Below are positions 5,932 to 11,955 of a stretch of DNA of 11,955 bases, one piece after another (position 1 is the stretch's first letter; every line of letters starts with the position of its first letter). This DNA is from an uncultured Clostridia bacterium (lineage in GTDB: Bacteria; Bacillota; Clostridia; Oscillospirales; Acutalibacteraceae): contig CALCHE010000161.1 in NCBI GenBank assembly GCA_937901145.1, positions 1 through 11,955 on the forward strand, given 5' to 3'. The position numbers and the translations under genes are program-made. The notes beneath the pieces were generated by a model. That model was given only the letters and a program-made list of their open reading frames with translations. It was not told where the DNA came from and searched no databases.

Positions 5932-8900
5932 TTATTTATAAGCGGGGTCAGGACATGAGCAGCATCCGATTCTGCCTGTGAACCAGGAGATAACCTTATG
6001 GAAGAATCTGAATATGATACCCCAGAAGCCGGGTCTGTGACATCCGCATGAGCATGAGGGAGTCTGAGAACCTTCGTTATCGTCATCGGGCTTATTTGTA
6101 TCATCGTCTGTTACTTCTTCTGCGAGGTTGATTTCTGTGTATCCGTTTGCATCAGCAACAGTTACATTTGCTTTCTTGTTTTCAGCAGTAGCGGTATAAG
6201 TACCGTTTTCTACGCTGAATACTGCCTTACCGTTTACATCGGTTACAACCTTTACTGTTTCGTCGCCAACCTTAACAGAAACTTCTACACCGCTTACGGG
6301 TTCATCTCCGTTCTTAACGGTTACTACAGCAGCATACAGATACTTTGTTTCGTTCTCATCACATCTTGAGCATTCGCTGTAGATAGAACCCGGTTCATTT
6401 TCTGTAGCTTCTACGCGAGTTTTAACTACCATGTCGTGACCTAATTTGGGAACAAGATCACCGACTGTAAGCTTATGACCGCATTCGCACATTTTCTTTG
6501 TCTCACCTGCAGTAGTACATGTAGGTTCAGTTGTTTCAGCTTCACTGTATACGTGATCTATGCCTGTGAATTCAGCTCTGAAAACGATGTCACCGTTTAC
6601 TGTACCGGAGCTTATGTCTGAATCTGCTTTCCAACCGGCAAATTCGTAATGCTTAAATTCATCATAAGCCTTTGTGAGGTCATCTCCGTCATAAGCCGGA
6701 ATTGTTTCGTCGAATTTTACCTTACCTGTCTGGAGAACCTTATTGCCCTCTCCTAAGTAGGTTACAGAATACAGACGAGTAGTTTCTGTATAGTTAGCTG
6801 TATATGTAGCATCTTCAGAACCAGCTGTTACAGTGAGCTTTGCTTCGGTAGAAACTATGTTACCGTCTGCGTCTGTCCAGTTTTTGAATGTGTATGTATA
6901 CTGTGCATCTGCATCCTTATCGCGTGCAGTGAAAGTATACTCCTTACCTTCTGTTAACTTAACATCCTTAGTTCCCTTACCATCTTCGAATGTGATAGTA
7001 ACTTCCTTAGCTTCGGGAGCTACAGTGTCACCGCAGACTGAACACTTCTTGCTACCGTTTTCCAGAACATCATAGCTATGGTCAGCTAAGGGAAGATCTG
7101 TAACCACTTCATAGCCACAATCACACTTTTCAACCTTAACACCGGTCTCAGTACATGTTGATGCTTTAGCTCTTTCGTCCGATGTATCTTCTAAAAGTGT
7201 ATGCTTATCAGCTGTGTATGTAGCAGTAAGTCTGATGTTTGCTGTGATGTCGCTGATTATTTCACCGGCTGTATAAGTATCTGTACCGTCTGACCAACCT
7301 GCAAAGGTGTAGTGGTAATTCTTATCGTTAGCCTTAGTGGGAACACCACCGATAACAGTATGACTTGCACCGCCATTTACAGTAGCATCATCGAAGTATT
7401 CACCTTCATTAAGGTAAACTACATTGTATGTTAAGGAAGTTTCATCGAAATCAGCTACGAAAGTAGCATCACCTGTCATATTGAAGTTTTCAGGTGTAGC
7501 GCCGTTCTCATACTTCCAACCTGCAAATGTATAGGTTGTTGTTGAAGTTGCTGCCTTGGTGGGAATAGCTGAAGGCTTCTTGTTTTCTGAATTATAAGTA
7601 CCGATGATTACAGCAAATGTTGCTTCATCATCCTTATCAAGCTTGAATGTATGAGTATAAACTCTCTTAGTAGCTGTGAATTCAGCTGTGTAGGTTTCGT
7701 TCTTTGTTACCTTAACGGGAAGCTTAACTATCTTACCTGTTGATTCAGCCTTCCAGCCCTTGAATGTGTACTCATATTCGTTATCTTTTGCCTTTATCTG
7801 ATCGGCTACTGCATCAGCTTCGATGGATTCGCCTTCAGTTTTGGTGATATCTAAGTTAGCGCCTTCTGCGCCTGCACCTACGAAGGTTACAGTATACTCA
7901 GCCTTTACAGTGATAGCTGTTTTGCCTTCTGTATGTTTACAGCCTGTAGCCTTACATTCGTACTGCATGTAACCATAGGGATAGTTTGCTACATCATCAT
8001 TATTTTCGCCTTCATACTTAACGAGAACAAGAGTATGTGCAACCTTAGCAACAGGTGCTGTGCTGAGTTCAGCATCACAGCCCTTACAGTATGTGGTTTC
8101 TACGCCCTCTGCATAACAGGTGGGAGCAGTTGTAACCTTGGTGTATGTGCCTGTACCGACGTGGTTGAGCTTTTCGAGAACCTTTACTGTCTTCTTAGAG
8201 TAGCAGTACTTACAGTTCTGATACTCTTCACCGTCCTGTGTACATGTAGCCTTAAGAACCTTTGTAGCGCCGTACTTATGGCCGTTTACTTTGTCAATAT
8301 CAAGTTCCTTTTCGAGCTTGCCTTCACCGCAGACAGTACACTTAGCTTCAGCCTTACCGTTTACCTTACAGGTAGCGGGAGTAACTGTTACATAAATTAC
8401 GTTGCCGTCTGCATCCTTATTATAGGTATGACCTGTCTTTGCTTCGCCGGGTGTTTTAACTTCATCACCGCAGACTGAGCAGGTCTTGATGGTGTAGCCG
8501 TCTTCTGTACATGTGGGAGCAACTTTTTCTTCTGCACTGTACTTATGGCCTTCTGATTTGATGGTTTCATTCTTGAGAACCTTACCGCAGACTGCGCAGA
8601 TTACCTTATCGTAACCATCCTCTGTACATGTAACAGCCTTTGATGTTGCTATTTCATCGTGGCCGTCAGCAACGATAATCTTCTTTGTTGCAGTATTGCC
8701 TGCCTTATCAGTAACTGTGATTACATAGTTACCTGCTTCTGTGATTGTGTAGTTGCTTGTACCTGCTGCACCGGATGTGGTGAGAGTTACTTCTTCACCG
8801 TTAACGAGAACAGTTGAACCGTTTTCGATTCCCTTGATAACAGCCTTACCGCAGTATGTAACTGTTGAAGTTGCTGTTGCAGCATTGCTGTCACCGGCTA

Positions 8901-11900
8901 CAGTGATATCAGCGGGAGTATTATCGTATGTGAACTTGGCAGTTCTTACGAGTCTGTTAAGCTGGTTACCTGCCTTATCGTTTACATAGTAGTAAATGAT
9001 GTAGCTTTCGCCGTCTTCGAGGTCCTTATACTTAACATTATTATTTTCATCATACTGAACTGAGCCATCTGCTGCAAGATCAGCAACAAAGATGTCACCA
9101 ACCTTGATTGAGAAGTTAGCGTTGTTGTTAAGATCCTGAGTATCGTTTGTGTAAACGTCTACTGCCAGCGACTGAGCTGCGCCGTAATTATCAGCTGTGA
9201 GAACTGTATTTGCGGGGAATGCGAATGCTCTGATCTTTGCCACACCCTTACCGATACCGGAGGGATTGTAAGCAGTGTTAACGTCACCTGTATCATTTGA
9301 TGTGATAACGATGTCAGCGTTAGCGTTTACGAAAATGCTGATGGGATCGTTATCTGTGGTGTATGCGGGAGTACCTGTTGAGCTCCAGGAGTGGCCGCCA
9401 AGATAGATGGTACCTGTGGGAGCCTTAGTATCAGTGAGCATGGGGATTTCGACAGTTTCATCTGTCTCTTCTCTGTTACATGCGCACCAGATTATTTCGC
9501 TACCGGTAGCATAGTATGTGGGAGCTGATACGAGCTCTTTCATTGTCTTGCTGTGAGCAGCTGTTTCGAATTTAGCATAAATAGTAGTGTCAGCTGTGAG
9601 TGCTGTGTTAGCCATATCAAATGCATTTTTATAAGCAGCATCTGTATACCAGCCGACAAACTTCTTGTGGTTTGTTGCATCAACATAACCGTCAGCGGGA
9701 TTACCGATGTTAGCCTTCTTACTGTACTCTACGCTGTATTCAGTTTCTACTGTGCCAACAACAGTTGTAAGAGTTACAGCCTTGTTAACAGAAGCATATG
9801 TAGCATAGAAGCTCATACCGGCTGTAATCTTCATACCTCTTACGTAGTCAGTTTCTACACCGTCCTTGAGATATTTCCAGCCTGCGAATACAGTTGTCTT
9901 ACCTGTTTCAGCTTCGGGAAGTGTGAGTTTTACTGCAGGAGCATAAACTGAGCTGTTATATGTGTGCTTAGTTGTAGCGAGAGGCTTACCGCTCATTGAA
10001 GCATCATTATACCAGTTAGCTTCGTAGTATATATAGTTAGGCTTGTAAAGAGCAGTGTATGTCATATCCTTGCCTTCGCAAAGGTAGTTTTCGGGAACCT
10101 TGTGGTCCCAACCGATGAACTCGTAAGAATAGGTTTCATCAGCGTCTCTGAGCTGAGCAGCTCTCTGTGCTTCAACGAAAGTAGCTTCGAAGCTCTTACC
10201 TGCTTCTACCTCTGCTGCTGCAAGCTGAACTGTACCGTCGAAGTTCATAAACTTGATTGTGAACTTGAAGGGCTCGAACTTGAACTGAGGATAGAGAACG
10301 AGATCGCCGTTTACGGTGCTTGCAGTTGTGTATTCTGTGCCGTTTGTCTGAGCGAAGTCCTTATCGGTCTGCTCTGCATCGAACCAACCTTCGAAATTAT
10401 ATTTACCTGTTTCTGTATCTGCCTTAGAAGGTGTATACTCTGTTTCTACACCGTCTGCTTCTACTAACCATGCGGGTACGTTGTTGCCGGCGAGAACTCT
10501 TTCTTCGTATTTATTAGCACCGTCGATGTATGTTACAGTGTAGAAGGGTACGCCTTCACCGTAAAGTGCTTCGAAGGTTACGTGAGAAACGGGCTTGAAG
10601 GATGTGAATTCATCCTTGGTATATTCAGCCTTGTCAGCTGTACCTTCTGTTACCTTCCAGAGGTTAGAGAAGGTGTAAAGTGCTGTGCCGTCATCGTACT
10701 GAGCAGGAACTGTGACTCTGTCTACAGTATCCTGTGTGATAGCATAGCCGTGGTATACTTCGTCAGTGATAACCTTATCCTTACCCTCTGCATCCTTGAA
10801 CTTAAAGGTTACTGTGTAGGGAGTGGGCTTACCTTCGTCGTAGTTAGCTGTGAACACGATAGGAGTACCATCAGGAGCGAGGTTATTTGTTGTAACGAAT
10901 ACATTATCCTTATTAAATACAAGTGTAGCATCTGCACCGAGCATTACGGTAGCACCGGTCTTAGCCTGATAGTCCCAACCTTCGAGAGTGTAACCGTAAC
11001 CGCCTGTAGCGTATGTTCTGTTAACAACATTGGGAGTTGCGATAGCTGAACCGTAGGGAACTGTGAGGCTTTCCGTCTTTGCTGTACCTGTGGAGTCAGT
11101 ATAGTTGAAGTTAACCAGATATTCTTTTACTGTGCTTCTGAAGATAGCATAGTATGTGATTTCATCTCTTACTACCCAGTCAGTATTTTCAGTGATAGAT
11201 GTGTCGTCCTTAGCAACCTTGTGATAGTTGCCCTTTGCAGGCTTCTGTGATGTCCAACCACCGAACTCATAGGAGTAACCGGCATCATTTACAAGAACTG
11301 AAGGAACTGCTACTGTGGGAATGTCAGTACCATTAAGGATGTATCTGTAATCATATTCCTTACTGTTGCCTGAGATGGGGTTACCGTCAGCAGGATTAAC
11401 GAAGTTAACCTGATATTTGTCTGAGTATGTCTTCTTAGTATAGATAGGTGTAAGTGAAAGCTCTTCGAGAGCACCGAAGGTGTATGAGCCTTCAACTACT
11501 TCGACACCTGTGATGTCTCTCCACTTACCTGCGAAGCCCTGATAGTCGTATGCGCCTGCATTGTAGCCGTCCTTAGGATTGAGATACCAGTCAGCAGCAG
11601 GTGTTGCACCGTACTTAGTTGTCTTTGTGCCGAGGAATGCACCGTCGATGTCATAGAACTTAACTGTGATATCTTTGGGAATCCACCAACCGTAGAAGGT
11701 GTTAGCACCGAGAACTTCCTTATGAACAGCACCATCCCACTGTGTGCCTGCGTTATAATATTTCTTACCGTCAGCAAGAGTTACATAGCTTCCGTCGACA
11801 ACTGCACCATCCTGTGCTTTATATGTATCAAATGTTGTCTGATCTACAGGTGTAGCAAATGTTGCTTCTGAAGCGCCGATACCTGCATCACCTGTTGTGG

Positions 11901-11955
11901 GCTGTTTAACTGTCCAGAAGCCCTTGAAGGTGTAACCTGTAGCTGTAGCTTCACC
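5932..11955 (-). CDS. Giant InlB-repeat/Cys-module surface protein, 5' end missing
   Basis: This frame is open from the right edge to the TAA at 5932-5934, giving 2007 residues of the C-terminal part; the true start and signal peptide lie outside the window. The ATG at 10944 is internal: the same repeats continue upstream of it and no ribosome site precedes it. Order: InlB-B/Listeria-Bacteroides-like beta repeats with Y-x-F-x-GW signatures (residues 1-799, about ten); a degenerate Cys module (801-840); an Ig-like section with two DKAGN motifs (about 841-1097); tandem Cys modules (1098-1345); three more GW repeats (1346-1584); two Cys modules (1585-1647); two GW repeats (1648-1798); further Cys modules (1800-1872); a Cna/carboxypeptidase-regulatory-like beta domain (about 1874-1945); an acidic linker; and a Cys-helix-Cys tail (1968-2001). 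InlB-type repeats are known in surface and adhesion proteins of Firmicutes. A surface or matrix protein is inferred. There is no LPXTG motif, enzyme domain or transmembrane anchor. Confidence 0.96.
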   Translation of the reverse strand, partial: GEATATGYTFKGFWTVKQPTTGDAGIGASEATFATPVDQTTFDTYKAQDGAVVDGSYVTLADGKKYYNAGTQWDGAVHKEVLGANTFYGWWIPKDITVKFYDIDGAFLGTKTTKYGATPAADWYLNPKDGYNAGAYDYQGFAGKWRDITGVEVVEGSYTFGALEELSLTPIYTKKTYSDKYQVNFVNPADGNPISGNSKEYDYRYILNGTDIPTVAVPSVLVNDAGYSYEFGGWTSQKPAKGNYHKVAKDDTSITENTDWVVRDEITYYAIFRSTVKEYLVNFNYTDSTGTAKTESLTVPYGSAIATPNVVNRTYATGGYGYTLEGWDYQAKTGATVMLGADATLVFNKDNVFVTTNNLAPDGTPIVFTANYDEGKPTPYTVTFKFKDAEGKDKVITDEVYHGYAITQDTVDRVTVPAQYDDGTALYTFSNLWKVTEGTADKAEYTKDEFTSFKPVSHVTFEALYGEGVPFYTVTYIDGANKYEERVLAGNNVPAWLVEADGVETEYTPSKADTETGKYNFEGWFDAEQTDKDFAQTNGTEYTTASTVNGDLVLYPQFKFEPFKFTIKFMNFDGTVQLAAAEVEAGKSFEATFVEAQRAAQLRDADETYSYEFIGWDHKVPENYLCEGKDMTYTALYKPNYIYYEANWYNDASMSGKPLATTKHTYNSSVYAPAVKLTLPEAETGKTTVFAGWKYLKDGVETDYVRGMKITAGMSFYATYASVNKAVTLTTVVGTVETEYSVEYSKKANIGNPADGYVDATNHKKFVGWYTDAAYKNAFDMANTALTADTTIYAKFETAAHSKTMKELVSAPTYYATGSEIIWCACNREETDETVEIPMLTDTKAPTGTIYLGGHSWSSTGTPAYTTDNDPISIFVNANADIVITSNDTGDVNTAYNPSGIGKGVAKIRAFAFPANTVLTADNYGAAQSLAVDVYTNDTQDLNNNANFSIKVGDIFVADLAADGSVQYDENNNVKYKDLEDGESYIIYYYVNDKAGNQLNRLVRTAKFTYDNTPADITVAGDSNAATATSTVTYCGKAVIKGIENGSTVLVNGEEVTLTTSGAAGTSNYTITEAGNYVITVTDKAGNTATKKIIVADGHDEIATSKAVTCTEDGYDKVICAVCGKVLKNETIKSEGHKYSAEEKVAPTCTEDGYTIKTCSVCGDEVKTPGEAKTGHTYNKDADGNVIYVTVTPATCKVNGKAEAKCTVCGEGKLEKELDIDKVNGHKYGATKVLKATCTQDGEEYQNCKYCYSKKTVKVLEKLNHVGTGTYTKVTTAPTCYAEGVETTYCKGCDAELSTAPVAKVAHTLVLVKYEGENNDDVANYPYGYMQYECKATGCKHTEGKTAITVKAEYTVTFVGAGAEGANLDITKTEGESIEADAVADQIKAKDNEYEYTFKGWKAESTGKIVKLPVKVTKNETYTAEFTATKRVYTHTFKLDKDDEATFAVIIGTYNSENKKPSAIPTKAATSTTTYTFAGWKYENGATPENFNMTGDATFVADFDETSLTYNVVYLNEGEYFDDATVNGGASHTVIGGVPTKANDKNYHYTFAGWSDGTDTYTAGEIISDITANIRLTATYTADKHTLLEDTSDERAKASTCTETGVKVEKCDCGYEVVTDLPLADHSYDVLENGSKKCSVCGDTVAPEAKEVTITFEDGKGTKDVKLTEGKEYTFTARDKDADAQYTYTFKNWTDADGNIVSTEAKLTVTAGSEDATYTANYTETTRLYSVTYLGEGNKVLQTGKVKFDETIPAYDGDDLTKAYDEFKHYEFAGWKADSDISSGTVNGDIVFRAEFTGIDHVYSEAETTEPTCTTAGETKKMCECGHKLTVGDLVPKLGHDMVVKTRVEATENEPGSIYSECSRCDENETKYLYAAVVTVKNGDEPVSGVEVSVKVGDETVKVVTDVNGKAVFSVENGTYTATAENKKANVTVADANGYTEINLAEEVTDDDTNKPDDDNEGSQTPSCSCGCHRPGFWGIIFRFFHKVISWFTGRIGCCSCPDPAYK
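5953..6054 (-). other. Cys-helix-Cys C-terminal tail
   Basis: After an acidic Asp/Glu/Pro linker (about 6055-6120) the protein ends with C-x-C-x-C-H, then about 22 residues rich in Phe, Trp, Ile with Arg, His and Lys interspersed (an amphipathic helix), then C-C-x-C and six final residues. There is no LPXTG, no continuous membrane span and no charged tail of the sortase type. It looks like a self-contained C-terminal sorting or attachment element; its role is inferred only. Confidence 0.7.
6118..6336 (-). other. Cna-B/carboxypeptidase-regulatory-like beta domain
   Basis: Residues about 1874-1945 read as AAVVTVKNGDEPVSGVEVSV, then TDVNGKAVF and NGTYTATAE. This is the 'G-x-P-V-x-G-A-x-V ... 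T-D-x-x-G-x-A' pattern of Cna-B/SpaA-like and carboxypeptidase-regulatory-like folds. These are structural stalk domains. I see no obvious Lys/Asn/Glu set that would prove an isopeptide bond. Confidence 0.65.
6345..6562 (-). repeat. Last Cys modules
   Basis: Residues about 1799-1871 contain a PTCTTAG unit with C-x-CG, followed by a unit that keeps the C-terminal CxxC (CSRC). In the second unit the first Cys is replaced: the turn reads ATENEPG. The module pair sits directly before the beta domain near the C-terminus. Confidence 0.7.
6563..7015 (-). repeat. Third block: two InlB-B-like repeats
   Basis: Residues about 1648-1798 hold two units, ending in YTFKNW and YEFAGW. The first has Asn in place of the usual Gly before Trp. 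Spacing and strand pattern match the earlier blocks. Confidence 0.75.
7016..7202 (-). repeat. Pair of Cys modules between GW blocks
   Basis: Residues about 1585-1647 contain a STCTETG unit with C-x-CG instead of CxxCG, then a short unit with KCSVCGD. The second lacks the TCT half. The DNA for CSVCGD (near 7028-7045) nearly repeats that at 8465-8483. Confidence 0.75.
7203..7919 (-). repeat. Second block of three InlB-B-like repeats
   Basis: Three GW units (YTFKGW, YTFAGW, YTFAGW) cover residues about 1346-1584. The last two share nearly identical DNA over the YTFAGW motif (near 7286-7310 and 7513-7537). That makes them the most recently duplicated units in the protein. Confidence 0.75.
7920..8664 (-). 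repeat. Tandem array of Cys-rich 'TCTExGY-CxxCG-GH' modules
   Basis: There are five modules of about 38-50 residues plus a degenerate sixth. Module borders (GH/NH/AH) fall near 8664, 8550, 8433, 8283, 8166 and 8040. Each has one Cys in a TCT-E-D/A-G-Y type turn and a CxxC pair 9-12 residues later, followed by a charged hairpin and a closing Gly/Ala/Asn-His. Three Cys plus one His per module could bind zinc or form disulfides; both are inference. At DNA level the motif ccgcagact and the string tctgtacatgt recur, showing origin by duplication. Confidence 0.85.
8665..9435 (-). other. Ig-like central section
   Basis: This section covers about residues 841-1097 of the repeat protein. It begins with an APTG-type strand common at the start of bacterial Ig-like domains. 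It contains two DKAGN motifs (YYVNDKAGN and VTDKAGN), each near the end of a beta-rich stretch, as is usual for Ig-like extracellular domains of Firmicutes. It is probably two domains. A ligand is not predictable. Confidence 0.6.
9557..11955 (-). repeat. N-terminal block of about ten InlB-B/Listeria-Bacteroides-like repeats
   Basis: Successive units of 60-100 residues carry a beta-strand 'xYTVTF' start, a small-residue/Pro turn, and a closing Y-x-[FYL]-x-GW or variant (for example YTFKGFW, YEFGGW, YTLEGW, YNFEGW, YEFIGW, VFAGW, KFVGW), then a 'xYA.F' strand. Units differ a lot from each other, so they are old duplications, not recent copies. The block continues beyond the right edge. Family assignment to the Flg_new/InlB-B group is by pattern recognition. 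Confidence 0.8.

Noticed and set aside
7933..8478. Plus-strand open frame of 181 codons with Cys-rich, hydrophobic product
   Set aside because: Antisense shadow of the Cys-module array; the repeats create the long open frame. No start signals.
7020..8664. Repeated short DNA strings (ccgcagact, tctgtacatgt) as a CRISPR or mobile-element signal
   Set aside because: They fall in phase with the Cys-module codons at module spacing with diverged flanks, so they are coding repeats.
10942..10944. ATG as the start of the InlB-repeat protein
   Set aside because: The frame is open through 11955 with the same repeat type upstream and there is no ribosome site before this ATG; it is an internal Met.

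Overview
The window holds parts of two giant genes for exported proteins, both on the minus strand and in tandem. Together they fill all but about 400 bases. Several things suggest a Gram-positive gut Firmicute, most likely a Clostridia/Oscillospirales (Ruminococcus-like) bacterium: the strong AGGAGG ribosome site, an A+T-rich intergenic region with a SigA-type promoter, Rho-independent terminators, and a very large surface protein made of InlB/Listeria-Bacteroides-type repeats. This taxonomic placement is inference from protein style, not from a marker gene.

Layout, read in the direction of transcription (right to left). From 11955 to 5932 lies the 3' part of a gene whose start is outside the window. 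The visible part encodes 2007 residues and a stop. It is a mosaic of about 15 InlB-B-like repeats, an Ig-like central section, several groups of Cys-rich 'TCTExGY..C..CG..GH' modules, a Cna/carboxypeptidase-regulatory-like beta domain, an acidic linker and a Cys-amphipathic helix-Cys tail. Two Rho-independent terminators follow (5874-5901 and 5806-5836). Next comes an A+T-rich spacer, then a clear promoter (-35 TTGAAA, 17-bp spacer, -10 TATACT) with a perfect 16-bp inverted repeat over the expected transcription start, and a leader of about 119 nt with a hairpin. The second gene starts at 5531 with a signal peptide and stays open to base 1, giving at least 1843 residues with the 3' end missing. 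It is mostly helical and leucine-rich with degenerate internal repeats, and I recognise no named catalytic domain in it.

The two genes look like separate transcription units, because terminators and a promoter lie between them. Both products should be exported. The repeat protein looks like a cell-surface or matrix protein, possibly adhesive. The second protein may be a partner or simply an independent large exoprotein; nothing in the sequence proves a joint function. There are no RNA genes, mobile elements or CRISPR arrays, and no convincing plus-strand genes.
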